Shown here piece by piece: positions 43,373-52,115 of a DNA stretch of 64,000 nucleotides. The DNA is from Tolypothrix sp. NIES-4075 (GTDB lineage: Bacteria > Cyanobacteriota > Cyanobacteriia > Cyanobacteriales > Nostocaceae). The position numbers and the translations under genes are program-made. Where the stretch lies: assembly GCF_002218085.1 (NCBI RefSeq), contig NZ_BDUC01000001.1, positions 1,055,955 through 1,119,954 of the forward strand, given 5' to 3'. The notes under the pieces were generated by a model. The model was not told where the DNA came from. It saw nothing but the letters and a program-made list of their open reading frames with translations, and searched no databases. Each line of letters opens with the position of its first letter. The stretch's first letter is position 1.

Positions 43373-44203
43373 TTAACTAATTAACGTAATTACAGTAACT
43401 TCTGGTGGACAAAATAAGCGTCCGGGGAAATAAGTTCCTAAGCCGCGATTGACGTATAATTGATTTTCTCCTACATGATGAAAACCTTGCGCCCATTCCC
43501 AATATCGCACTACTTTAGAACAGTCTCCGCGCAAAATGGGCACCCAACGCCGCAGTTTTTTGGGAAGTATTTTTAGAAATTTTTTATAATAAACTATCAC
43601 CGGACCAATGCCAGGAATGACGATGTGACCACCGTGGGTATGACCTGATAGTTGCAAGTCTACTCGCCATTGTTGCAATATCTTGGCTGTATCTGGATTA
43701 TGCGATAAGACGATGCGAGGTGTTGCAGAATCTATTTGATTCATTACTGGTGCGGGATTGAATTCTCTTGACCAATAATCGGCTAGTCCTACTAATGGTA
43801 ATTCTTTTCCTAGGGGATAGGCGATTTCATTCCAAAGAACATGAATCCCGATGCTATTTAATGCGGTGGTAATTTCTGTTTTGGATTTGTTGTAATGTAT
43901 ATCGTGGTTGCCTAGTACGGCATAGATACCACAGCGACTTTGCAGATGTTTGAGTCGATGTACTAGTTGATGAATTGGGGTAGGATCGTCGGTTACGAAG
44001 TCGCCGGTTAATACAACTAAATCGGGTTCGGCTTCGTTACTGAAAGCGATCGCTTTTTCTAACATTTCTTCACTTAACCGCAAACCATCGTAGTGAAAAT
44101 CTGACAATTGCACTAGTTTTGTGCCTTCTAAAGATGTTGGAAGTTCCCCTATCTTTATCGTCAGGTTATCTACTCTTAAAGGTCCTGTTAACAACCAATG
44201 CAT
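43373..44203 (-). CDS. Calcineurin-like metallophosphoesterase, copy 1
   Basis: This 276-residue protein has all metal-site motifs in order: DFHYDG (about residue 36), GDFV, GNHDIHY, HNPDT and GHTHGG. The start MHWLLTGPLRVDNLTIKIG (ATG 44203) matches the start of its neighbour; an ATG at 44224 adds seven residues. The family hydrolyses phosphoesters, including lipid A-type UDP sugars and cell-wall precursors; the substrate here is unknown. It is about two-thirds identical to the upstream copy at 44370-45197, so the pair arose by tandem duplication. Both are on the minus strand. Confidence 0.9.
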   Translation of the reverse strand: MHWLLTGPLRVDNLTIKIGELPTSLEGTKLVQLSDFHYDGLRLSEEMLEKAIAFSNEAEPDLVVLTGDFVTDDPTPIHQLVHRLKHLQSRCGIYAVLGNHDIHYNKSKTEITTALNSIGIHVLWNEIAYPLGKELPLVGLADYWSREFNPAPVMNQIDSATPRIVLSHNPDTAKILQQWRVDLQLSGHTHGGHIVIPGIGPVIVYYKKFLKILPKKLRRWVPILRGDCSKVVRYWEWAQGFHHVGENQLYVNRGLGTYFPGRLFCPPEVTVITLIS

Positions 44204-44369
44204 AGCGCCAGATACTCTCCTCATACTAGCGCTTATAGCTTACCAAAATTTAAATTGTTAGTTGATAGTTGTTGGGTGTTAGGTGTTGGTAATGGGTAAT
44301 GGGTAATAGGTAATGGGTAATAATTCTTTTTCCAGTCCCCATGCCTTATGCCCCATGCCCCATGCCCCA
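44204..44369. repeat. STRRs between the two phosphoesterase genes
   Basis: AGTTGTTGGGTGTTAGGTG, repeated GGGTAAT units and CCCCATGCC runs lie at 44255-44370. The array abuts the stop of the second copy. Confidence 0.8.
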
Positions 44370-45197
44370 CTAACCCTCTAAGGTAATTACTGTAACTTCT
44401 GGGGGGCAAAATAAACGTCCTGGGAAATAAGTTCCTAAGCCGCGATTGACGTATAATTGATTTTTTCCGACTTGATGCAATCCTTGTGCCCATTCCCAAT
44501 GGCGGACTACTGAGTGTTCTTTTCGCAAACATGGAACTCGTCGCCGTATTTTCATTGGTATTTTTCGCAGGACTTTGCGATGATAAAGCAGCGCGGGACC
44601 CATTTTCGGAATGATGATTTGACCGCCGTGAGTATGACCTGATAGTTGCAAATCTACTCGCCATTGTTGCAATATCTCGGCTGTGTCTGGATTGTGGGAT
44701 AATACAATGCAAGGTGTCGCCGGATCTAGTTGGTTCATAACTAGTGCAGGATTAAATTCTCGTGAGTAGCGATCGCTTAATCCGACTATTGGTAGTTCTT
44801 TTCCTACTGGATAGGCGATTTCATTCCACAAAACATTAATTCCTATACTGGTGAGGGCGGCTGTAACTTCGGCTTTGGAGTTGCGATAATGTATGTCGTG
44901 GTTTCCTAGTATAGCATATATTCCGGCGCGACTTTGTAAATGTTTGAGTCTTAGCACCAGTTGGTGAATTGGTGTTGGGGTGGTGGTGATGTAGTCGCCG
45001 GTTAATAATACTAAATCTGGTTCGGCTTCGTTACTGAGAGCGATCGCTTTATCTAACATTCTCTCACTCAGCCGCAAACCATCATAGTGAAAATCTGACA
45101 TCTGCACCAGCTTTAAGTTTTGTAATGATGCGGGTAAACCAGCAATCTTAACCGTCAATTTCTCTACACTCAACGGTCCAGATAACAACCAGTGCAT
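44370..45197 (-). CDS. Calcineurin-like metallophosphoesterase, copy 2
   Basis: This 275-residue paralogue of the downstream gene has the same motif set (DFHYDG, GDYI, GNHDIHY, HNPDT, GHTHGG) and an almost identical C-terminus (NQLYVNRGLGTYFPGRLF). Differences cluster in the middle, e.g. LADYWSREFNPAP versus LSDRYSREFNPAL, and in the 230-250 region. The start ATG 45197 (MHWLLSGPLSVEKLTVK) is clear. Both copies keep every metal ligand, so both should be active; they may differ in substrate or expression. Confidence 0.9.
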   Translation of the reverse strand: MHWLLSGPLSVEKLTVKIAGLPASLQNLKLVQMSDFHYDGLRLSERMLDKAIALSNEAEPDLVLLTGDYITTTPTPIHQLVLRLKHLQSRAGIYAILGNHDIHYRNSKAEVTAALTSIGINVLWNEIAYPVGKELPIVGLSDRYSREFNPALVMNQLDPATPCIVLSHNPDTAEILQQWRVDLQLSGHTHGGQIIIPKMGPALLYHRKVLRKIPMKIRRRVPCLRKEHSVVRHWEWAQGLHQVGKNQLYVNRGLGTYFPGRLFCPPEVTVITLEG

Positions 45198-45605
45198 AAT
45201 GTGCTTGATAATCTGAGTTTGGCGCTTACAGCTTAACTAAAAATATAGTGATCGCCTGTCACAACTGAAACAACTTTGTCAAAAATTCATCAAACATGTA
45301 TTTACTTGCGTATAAATACTTAAAATACTTCAATGCAGCTTTACTTTTGAACTCATATCGGTAGTGTATTTACAGCAGTTTTCACATTACTGTGGTCTAT
45401 ACATTTAAAAATGACTGTAATTCTGAATTCTTTTTAATCAAAGATATATTCTTTACATCTGTCAAAAGCTGTGACAACTATATATGTCTACAGCAGGGTT
45501 AATCAATAAACCATGATTTATAAGATTTTGTAAGTAATGTGCATTTATTTAACTTAGTAATTTTAGTTACTGGGTTAACGTTTAAGCAATCGGAGATTTA
45601 TTTGT
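45198..45605. other. Long leader of the carotenoid-protein gene
   Basis: This is 408 bp without a gene, AT-rich, with no tandem repeats, which is unusual for this window. It is the shared upstream region of the phosphoesterase copy 2 and the helical carotenoid protein and must contain both promoters. The sequence TTAACTTAGTAATTTTAGTT near 45549 is the closest AT-rich block. Confidence 0.4.
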
Positions 45606-46064
45606 ATGACTTTTGCAACTGATGACAAGACCAAACAAGCTGTAGAACAGTTTCGCGGCTTTGATGTAGATACTAAACTGGGCGTATTGTGGTTTGGTTA
45701 CTTAGATATTAAACAACAACTGATACCAGCAAACCAGACTTCTGCTCAAGAAACTGCTGCTGCTGAATATGATGCGATTAAAGCAATGGATCACCAGCAA
45801 CAACTACAAGCTATGCGTGACATTGCTAGTGGTGCAGATAGTGATATTAGCCATGCGTATAAATCTTTGAGTTCTAGCGCTAAAATTGATGTTTGGCTGC
45901 GACTGTCTCAAGGTATGGAAGAAGGCGTTATTATACCAATGCCATCTGATTACCAACCGCCTGAAAATACCAAGCAGTTTGTCGATACTATCAAGGGCTT
46001 GGATTTTGAAAAGCGCGTAGACTTCACCCGTAGTATTGTAATGGAAATGGGCGCTAAGTCTTAG
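45606..46064 (+). CDS. Helical carotenoid protein (OCP N-terminal domain homologue)
   Basis: This 152-residue protein is all alpha-helical and matches the N-terminal domain of the orange carotenoid protein. LGVLWFGYLD corresponds to the OCP segment with Trp41 and Tyr44 (here Trp29 and Tyr32), and KIDVWLRLSQGMEEG to the Trp110 helix (here Trp97). There is no C-terminal NTF2-like domain, so it is a stand-alone HCP. Such proteins bind a ketocarotenoid and quench singlet oxygen, and some quench phycobilisomes. The paralogue group cannot be assigned. No CTD homologue or carotenoid gene is nearby. Confidence 0.9.
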   Translation: MTFATDDKTKQAVEQFRGFDVDTKLGVLWFGYLDIKQQLIPANQTSAQETAAAEYDAIKAMDHQQQLQAMRDIASGADSDISHAYKSLSSSAKIDVWLRLSQGMEEGVIIPMPSDYQPPENTKQFVDTIKGLDFEKRVDFTRSIVMEMGAKS

Positions 46065-46593
46065 TGGTTGAGAAGCGCTCTTCGCGCTGACTACAATTTG
46101 AAAGTTTTACATGCCCATCAATGCCTATTATGGTATTGGTGGGAATTCTTTGCTCGAGGATTTTGAATGTAACTATGCGATCGCTTCATTGGGCTACGGT
46201 TTATTAGCGATCGCTTGCGGTTTCGGGTTGGTTTTCTTCTTCTGTGGCACAGAAAGGCAAATGAGACACTAGGGGAACGCGATCGCAAGAAATAATTTTT
46301 CCATCTTTTTAGCTGAGAACACGAATCTTCCAGTTCACAACAGGAAAGATGATGTTACACGCGATAATAATGTAGATGGGATGAATCGTGTTTCTACAAA
46401 AGTTGTGGATAACGCATGTTTAATTTTTGCAAGGTATATAAAATAGACGTGCGATCGCTTTATCAACCCACGCAGGTAAGCTTTGTTCGTATAACCCCAG
46501 GCTTCTACGGTGAAGGTATATTAAAATAAACACTGTTGTGAGAGAGCTTTTTTCTTACCCCTTTGCCCTACTTCTGCAAGAAGTCTAATACCT
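46065..46593. other. Intergenic region upstream of gcvT
   Basis: A short frame with one membrane segment (46111-46272) lies here (separate entry). The remainder has four HIP1 or partial HIP1 sites. I looked for the two conserved motifs of a glycine riboswitch ahead of gcvT and did not find them. Confidence 0.4.
46111..46272 (+). CDS. Possible small single-pass membrane protein
   Basis: A 53-codon frame starts ATG 46111 with MPINAYYGIGGNSLLEDF. One hydrophobic helix follows (SLGYGLLAIACGFGLVFFFC) and then a charged tail (GTERQMRH). The helix is well formed and flanked by polar residues as in real mini-proteins, but there is no ribosome binding site, no known family and two HIP1 sites inside. 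It could be chance coding in the gap after the carotenoid gene. Confidence 0.3.
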   Translation: MPINAYYGIGGNSLLEDFECNYAIASLGYGLLAIACGFGLVFFFCGTERQMRH

Positions 46594-47730
46594 GTGGCTA
46601 ATCAAGAAGAAATTATCGTTACCCTGGCACAAACTCCTTTATATCAACTTGCTGTGGAACTGAAAGCAAGATTAACCAGCTTTGGTGGTTGGGAAATGCC
46701 TGTACAATTTACTGGTATCAGTCGGGAACATGAAGCGGTGAGAAATGCTGCGGGAATGTTTGATATTTCCCACATGGGTAAGTTTACATTAGAAGGTAAA
46801 AGCGTAATTTCCCAGCTTCAGGGTTTGGTTCCCTCAGATTTGAGTCGCTTGCAACCAGATCAAGCGCAATATACTGTGTTGTTAAATGAAAGAGCGGGAA
46901 TTATTGACGACATCATTATATATAATCAAGGTGAAGACAGCACAACAGGCATAGAAAAAGCTGTAATTATAGTCAATGCGGCAACCACAGGCAAAGACAA
47001 AGCATGGTTATTGCAAAACCTGGACACTGAAGAAGTGAATTTTCAAGACTTGTCACTACAAAAAGTCTTAATTGCCGTCCAGGGACCAAAAGCAAGCAGC
47101 ATTCTTCAGCAATTTGTGTCAGCAGACTTAACTACAGTCAAAGCATTTGGTCATTTGGAAGCAACTATATTCGGGAAATCGGCATTTCTTGCCCGTACAG
47201 GTTACACGGGAGAAGATGGATTTGAGGTGATGCTAGATCCAGATGTGGGGGTCGAGTTGTGGCAAAATCTGATCAAAGCTGGTGTGATTCCTTGTGGACT
47301 TGGTGCAAGAGACACTTTGCGACTAGAAGCGGCAATGGCACTTTATGGACAAGATATCGATGAAAACACCACACCTTTAGAAGCGGGTTTGGGTTGGTTG
47401 GTTCATCTGGATCGCAAAGGTGATTTTATCGGACGTTCAATTTTAGAACAGCAGAAAGCTGATGGAGTGCAGCGTCGGTTGATCGGTTTGCAAATGCAAG
47501 GACGTAATATTGCTCGTCACGGCTATCAAATATTATCAGCAGGTAAAGTAGTGGGGGAAGTCACCAGTGGAACTTTATCACTTACACTTGGTTATCCCAT
47601 CTCCCTTGGTTACGTTCCCACTGAGTTAGGAAGTGTTGGTCAGCAGCTAGAAGTCGAAATTCGCGGCAAAGCTTACCCCGCAGTTGTGGTGAAACGTCCG
47701 TTTTATCGCTCAAAAAATCGTCTGATTTAG
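46594..47730 (+). CDS. gcvT: Glycine cleavage system T protein (aminomethyltransferase)
   Basis: This 378-residue enzyme starts at GTG 46594 and moves the aminomethyl carbon from lipoylated H protein to tetrahydrofolate. Family blocks are SFGGWEMPVQFTGISREHEAVR, AGMFDISHMGK, LARTGYTGEDGFE and LGARDTLRLEAAMALYGQDI. Length is usual. It works with GcvH (52961) and GcvP (53661), which are downstream on the same strand, but a 5.2-kb block with a minus-strand CHAT/NB-ARC/WD40 locus lies in between. That locus ends only 11 bp from the gcvT stop, so co-transcription of the gcv genes here is doubtful. Confidence 0.97.
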   Translation: MANQEEIIVTLAQTPLYQLAVELKARLTSFGGWEMPVQFTGISREHEAVRNAAGMFDISHMGKFTLEGKSVISQLQGLVPSDLSRLQPDQAQYTVLLNERAGIIDDIIIYNQGEDSTTGIEKAVIIVNAATTGKDKAWLLQNLDTEEVNFQDLSLQKVLIAVQGPKASSILQQFVSADLTTVKAFGHLEATIFGKSAFLARTGYTGEDGFEVMLDPDVGVELWQNLIKAGVIPCGLGARDTLRLEAAMALYGQDIDENTTPLEAGLGWLVHLDRKGDFIGRSILEQQKADGVQRRLIGLQMQGRNIARHGYQILSAGKVVGEVTSGTLSLTLGYPISLGYVPTELGSVGQQLEVEIRGKAYPAVVVKRPFYRSKNRLI

Positions 47731-47741
47731 ATTGTAGTTCA

Positions 47742-50700
47742 TCAGGCGCCCTCTAATTGCAAAAAATGCACTCGTCCTAATTGTTCTCCAGCGACAATTG
47801 TCAGGCGATCGCTTGCAACAGCAAAGCAGCTTATTGTACTTTCCCCTGTGAAACTAACAATTACTCCCCCAGTTTGCCAATCCCAGACTTTGAGTGTCTT
47901 GTCCCAGGAACCAGAAATGAGGTACTTGCCATCTGGTGATAAAGCGATCGCAATAACATCGGAACTATGACCAGTTAAAGTACGCACTTCAACCCCAGTT
48001 TGCCAATCCCAGACTTTGAGTGTCTTGTCACGGGAACCAGAAATGAGGTATTTGCCATCAACTGAAAAAGCGATCGCAATAACACCGGAACTATGACCAG
48101 TTAAAGTACGCACTTCAACCCCACTTTGCCAATCCCAGACTTTGAGTGTGGAGTCATTTGAACCAGAAATGAGGTATTTGCCATTTGGTGATAAAGCGAT
48201 CGCATTAACACCGGAACTATGACCAGTTAAAGTACGCACTTCAACCCCACTTTGCCAATCCCAGACTTTGAGTGTAAAGTCAGATGAACCAGAAATGAGG
48301 TATTTGCCATCTACTGAAAAAGCGATCGCATTAACACCGGAACTATGACCAGTTAAAGTACGCACTTCAACCCCACTTTGCCAATCCCAGACTTTGAGTG
48401 TGGAGTCAGATGAACCAGAAATGAGGTATTTGCCATCTACTGAAAAAGCGATCTCATTAACATAGGAAGTATGACCACTTAAGGTACGCTCTTCAACCCT
48501 ATTTTGCCAGTCCCAGACTTTGAGTGTGGAGTCAGATGAACCAGAAATGAGGTATTTGCCATCTACTGAAAAAGCGATCTCATTAACACCGGAACTATGA
48601 CCAGTTAAAGTACGCACTTCCACCCCTGTTTGCCAATCCCAGACTTTGAGTGTGGAGTCATTTGAACCAGAAATTAGGTATTTGCCATCTACTGAAAAAG
48701 CGATTGCATTAACACTGTTAGTATGACCAGTTAAAGTACGCACTTCAACCCCAGTTTGCCAATCCCAGACTTTGAGTGTAAAGTCAAATGAACCAGAAAT
48801 GAGGTATTTGCCATCTGCTGAAAAAGCGATCGCATTAACTTTGTAATTATGACCCGGTATAGTACGCACTTCAACCCCTGTTTGCCAATCCCAGACTTTG
48901 ATTGTGGTGTCAGATGAACCAGAAACCAGGTATTTGCCATCAACTGATAAAGCGATCGCATTAACATCGGAACTATGACCCGGTATAGTACGCACTTCAA
49001 CCCCAGTTTGCCAATCCCAGACTTTGAGAGTGTTGTCACGGGAACCAGAAATGAGGTATTTGCCATCAACTGAAAAAGCGATCACTAAAACACCGGCACT
49101 ATGACCAATTAAAGTACGCACTTCCACCCTAGTTTGCCAATCCCAGACTTTGATTGTGGTGTCATTTGAACCAGAAATGAGGTATTTGCCATCAACTGAA
49201 AAAGCGATCGCATTAACACTGTTAGTATGACCCGGTATAGTACGCACTTCCACCCCTGTTTGCCAATCCCAGACTTTGAGTGTCTTGTCACCTGAACCAG
49301 AAATGAGGTATTTGCCATCTACTGAAAAAGCGATCGCCTTAACAACTGAAAAAGCGCTCGCCATAACTGAAGAAACGATCGCATTAACTCTGGAAGTATG
49401 ACCAGTTAAGGTTCTGATTAAGTTTCCATCTGGGGTAGTTAAGCTAGCTGTCAAAGGACGCAACCGAGTAGTTTTATTCTCCTTTGCTTGTTGCAATAAT
49501 TCTTGAATCTCCGACGCTGCAAAACATTGCAAACGTCCCCATAATTGCCCTGCTAGCTGTGTTTTATCTTCAGCGAGAACATGTCCTGACAGTAATAACG
49601 TCCGTTGCAGCAATTGCAAATTCGCATCTTCGGGTAATAAGTTATAATCTGCAATTAATTCATTGATGTTGCTGTTCTCTAACTTCGCTTGCAACCAGCG
49701 AAAGTCAAATAATAACTGTTGTAACTCGGTTGGGCGTCCTGCTTGAATTAAATGATGTGCTAAATTTTGGAAGATGTAGCCGTCATTCTCTAAGCTATGC
49801 CAGCTATCGGGGTATTTTTGAGTGTAAGCGTTTAATAGGCGATTGTGGAGGAGACCTAACCCCCCAACCCCCTTCCCTGCGAGGGAAGGGGGAGAAGAAT
49901 TGCTCCCCTCCTCTCGCAGGCTACCGTGTACACACAAATCGGAGTCACTTTGAGATCCGGGTTTTACCCCCCTTAATCCCCCCTTAGAAAGGGGGGAAAC
50001 AAGAGATTCTTGTCCCCTCCCCTTTCCAAGGGGAGGGTTAGGGTGGGGTAATTCGAGAACTGGTAGTGATTCGATAACTTGTGTGTACACCGTAGCTGGG
50101 GGAGAGGTCTGTTTTCTGACATAATCAAGCTGCAAGTCATGCAAACTCAAACTTCCCTTTTCATCCCGCGACATCAGAGACTTGCTCACCAACTTATCAA
50201 TTACATCTTGGGTGTCAAACTCATCCAACCCCAACGGTTCCCAAAAAGTCTGCAAAACTGCTTCCGGTATCGCTGTATCTTCAGCAAAGACAGCAAAATC
50301 TAAATATCTTTCTCTCTCTTCTGGTTCCAACGCTTCCACACTTACCTGAATTGCTTTGAGTAAATCGGGATAAGGGTAATCTGGAAACTGTTGACGAATC
50401 TTCTCTAAGTCTGCACAACGCAGCTTTTCTAATATATTCTGCCAGCGATTTGTCGGTTTCCCCCGCATCATCGCTCCCACCATTGACAATGCTAATGGCA
50501 AATACCCACATTCATGCGCTACCTCTTGTGCTGTCGGTGGTAACGTCTCTACAGCTTGATTTGCCCAATCTGCCAACAAAGCTAAAGCCTGTTGTTCATT
50601 TAAAATTGAAAGCTGATATTCTTCACCTCCCAACCCTGTAATTATCCCCGCATCACGGGTAGTAATTAACATCTGGCAAGGTTTTTCTAACACGTCAAAC

Positions 50701-51035
50701 GCGCTTGCGTCGTTTAAATTCCAGACATCATCCAAAATCAGCAAACAACTTTTACCCGTCAACAACTTTCGCAACTGCGTTTTTCCCGAATTAATCTCGG
50801 TAAACGATGCTTGCTTATCCCCCAGCGCTTTCACTACATCCGATTGCAAAGTTAAAATTTGCGGTGTTTGTCCGAATGTTATCCAAATTACCCCATCAGG
50901 AAACGCTTGTCTGACTTCTTCATCCCGCGCTAATGCCGTAGCTAATACTGTTTTGCCAATTCCGCCCATACCTTGCACCCCCACATGGCGATTTTTAGCA
51001 GTGATAGCCACAGGTTGATTAGTATCAGCTAACAC
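47742..51035 (-). CDS. NB-ARC ATPase with WD40 repeat array (NLR/STAND-like)
   Basis: The NB-ARC ATPase has Walker A GMGGIGKT (residues 22-29 from GTG 51035), Walker B CLLILDDVW (97-105) and a GLPLAL-like GYLPLALSM. A winged-helix/linker region follows, and then 12 WD40 units of 42 residues with the pattern VDGKYLISGSxDxTLKVWDW (47870-49330). The GTG start is artificial. The in-frame sequence upstream of it, LPPHFLPREEQLNPLKNKVL, is a genuine NB-ARC leader and is open back to an A9 run at 51150-51158, where the CHAT gene ends. Residues about 325-385 are a repeat-encoded insert (PHPNPPLGKGRG, PPSLAGKGVGGLG). Likely a ligand-sensing oligomerising ATPase. Confidence 0.93.
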   Translation of the reverse strand: MLADTNQPVAITAKNRHVGVQGMGGIGKTVLATALARDEEVRQAFPDGVIWITFGQTPQILTLQSDVVKALGDKQASFTEINSGKTQLRKLLTGKSCLLILDDVWNLNDASAFDVLEKPCQMLITTRDAGIITGLGGEEYQLSILNEQQALALLADWANQAVETLPPTAQEVAHECGYLPLALSMVGAMMRGKPTNRWQNILEKLRCADLEKIRQQFPDYPYPDLLKAIQVSVEALEPEERERYLDFAVFAEDTAIPEAVLQTFWEPLGLDEFDTQDVIDKLVSKSLMSRDEKGSLSLHDLQLDYVRKQTSPPATVYTQVIESLPVLELPHPNPPLGKGRGQESLVSPLSKGGLRGVKPGSQSDSDLCVHGSLREEGSNSSPPSLAGKGVGGLGLLHNRLLNAYTQKYPDSWHSLENDGYIFQNLAHHLIQAGRPTELQQLLFDFRWLQAKLENSNINELIADYNLLPEDANLQLLQRTLLLSGHVLAEDKTQLAGQLWGRLQCFAASEIQELLQQAKENKTTRLRPLTASLTTPDGNLIRTLTGHTSRVNAIVSSVMASAFSVVKAIAFSVDGKYLISGSGDKTLKVWDWQTGVEVRTIPGHTNSVNAIAFSVDGKYLISGSNDTTIKVWDWQTRVEVRTLIGHSAGVLVIAFSVDGKYLISGSRDNTLKVWDWQTGVEVRTIPGHSSDVNAIALSVDGKYLVSGSSDTTIKVWDWQTGVEVRTIPGHNYKVNAIAFSADGKYLISGSFDFTLKVWDWQTGVEVRTLTGHTNSVNAIAFSVDGKYLISGSNDSTLKVWDWQTGVEVRTLTGHSSGVNEIAFSVDGKYLISGSSDSTLKVWDWQNRVEERTLSGHTSYVNEIAFSVDGKYLISGSSDSTLKVWDWQSGVEVRTLTGHSSGVNAIAFSVDGKYLISGSSDFTLKVWDWQSGVEVRTLTGHSSGVNAIALSPNGKYLISGSNDSTLKVWDWQSGVEVRTLTGHSSGVIAIAFSVDGKYLISGSRDKTLKVWDWQTGVEVRTLTGHSSDVIAIALSPDGKYLISGSWDKTLKVWDWQTGGVIVSFTGESTISCFAVASDRLTIVAGEQLGRVHFLQLEGA
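49862..50050. repeat. Repeat DNA inserted in the NB-ARC/WD40 linker
   Basis: CCCCCTTCCCTGCGAGGGAA and CCCCTCCCCTTTCCAAGGGG are small palindromes of a type that is normally intergenic in these genomes. They are joined by a piece with CCCCCCTTAGAAAGGGGGG. The element reads through in frame. GTGTACAC occurs on both sides (49926 and 50081). Confidence 0.75.
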
Positions 51036-51145
51036 CTTATTTTTCAGCGGGTTGAGTTGTTCCTCACGGGGTAAAAAGTGCGGTGGTAAATTTGGTACGT
51101 CACCGATGAGTTGACCGAGAGGCAGATTATCAGCTTCTTCATCAG

Positions 51146-52024
51146 TTAGTTTTTTTTTAGCTCCTCAACTAAATCATCTCGCCCAATGTCACTTAAAGCA
51201 ACTTCTAATTCACCAAGTCTGCTTCTTTGCTCTAACCATTCCCAAATTCGATATGGCTGTCTTCCCGCTTCAAAACTAGCGCGTTGTTCTAAGGGAATAT
51301 CAAAATAATCTGCTAAATTGTGCCAGTCTTGAATCAGGTTTTGACAGACTTTAATCTTAACTTTACCAGAATAGCGCTTAATAGCTGGGTTCACAGGATT
51401 TAAAATAGAAGTATCTTTAGGTTTTGGGTTAGGATTCTTTATCAGGACTGGGATACATTCACCAGCAACCCCAGCTAGTGAAATCGAACTGCGAGCAACG
51501 TTAAAAGCAAACTCTATAGCCGAATCTCCATCATACTCCGGGTCGTAACGTGCTAAAGCATCGTAAAAGCCAACGGAAAATTCCAGTGCAGCTCGATCGC
51601 CGATCGCTGCATTCATCCCAATGACATAATCAATATCTTGAGCGATCGCATCAGCTTGCACTTCAGAATAGCAAGCATTGAGCAGCACACACTCTACATG
51701 GTTAGCAAAAAGCTTAAATAATCCCCCTAGTGCGTCTGCGGTGACAAACTTTTCCTTACCGACTTCATCCTCAAAGGATAATCCCTCAGTTTCCGAACCA
51801 TGTCCCGAAAAATGAATGATATTTGGACGAAAATCTAACACTGCAAGGCGAATATCTCGCGATCGTACCGCCCACTTCTGCTGTAAAGTGAATTTGTCAC
51901 GCTGCGCCGCAAGCTGTAACCCTTGTTCAATGTCACGCACTTCTTGATCCAGTCGCAAACGCACTGTATTTTTAGGATTGGCTGCCAAAATCAAGATTTT
52001 CTTCACGGTCGGATTATTGCTCAT
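51146..52024 (-). CDS. CHAT-domain protease with helical adaptor-like C-terminus
   Basis: This 292-residue protein has a caspase-like CHAT domain (residues 1-205) with the catalytic His75 in HFSGHGSE and Cys118 in VLLNACYSEVQ, and the supporting GMNAAIGDRAALEFSVGFYDAL. Residues 220-290 (KVKIKVCQNLIQDWHNLADYFDI ... RIWEWLEQRSRLGELEVALSDIG) look like a death-fold/effector-associated adaptor. The stop lies immediately after an A9 run; a -1 slip on A-AAA-AAC continues into the NB-ARC frame and gives one 1427-residue protein. It probably is the effector protease of an NLR-type conflict or cell-death system (inference). Confidence 0.88.
   Translation of the reverse strand: MSNNPTVKKILILAANPKNTVRLRLDQEVRDIEQGLQLAAQRDKFTLQQKWAVRSRDIRLAVLDFRPNIIHFSGHGSETEGLSFEDEVGKEKFVTADALGGLFKLFANHVECVLLNACYSEVQADAIAQDIDYVIGMNAAIGDRAALEFSVGFYDALARYDPEYDGDSAIEFAFNVARSSISLAGVAGECIPVLIKNPNPKPKDTSILNPVNPAIKRYSGKVKIKVCQNLIQDWHNLADYFDIPLEQRASFEAGRQPYRIWEWLEQRSRLGELEVALSDIGRDDLVEELKKN
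51150..51158 (-). promoter_or_regulatory. Candidate -1 frameshift site joining CHAT and NB-ARC frames
   Basis: On the minus strand the codons are CTA-AAA-AAA-AAC-TAA. The heptamer A-AAA-AAC is a canonical slippery site. Slipping back one base gives AAA-CTA-ACT-GAT and keeps the frame open into NB-ARC. An indel in the A9 homopolymer would give the same picture. Confidence 0.6.
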
Positions 52025-52115
52025 GGGCGGCTGAGGCTATTATTAAGCTTTTAGTATCAAAATTCAATAGCGTTACGTATAACATCAGCAGCATTAACAG
52101 CGATTCCGGAAGCTG

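Noticed and set aside
46440..46593. Glycine riboswitch upstream of gcvT
   Set aside because: The conserved GGAGAG and CACCGAAGGGG-type aptamer blocks are not present on the plus strand.
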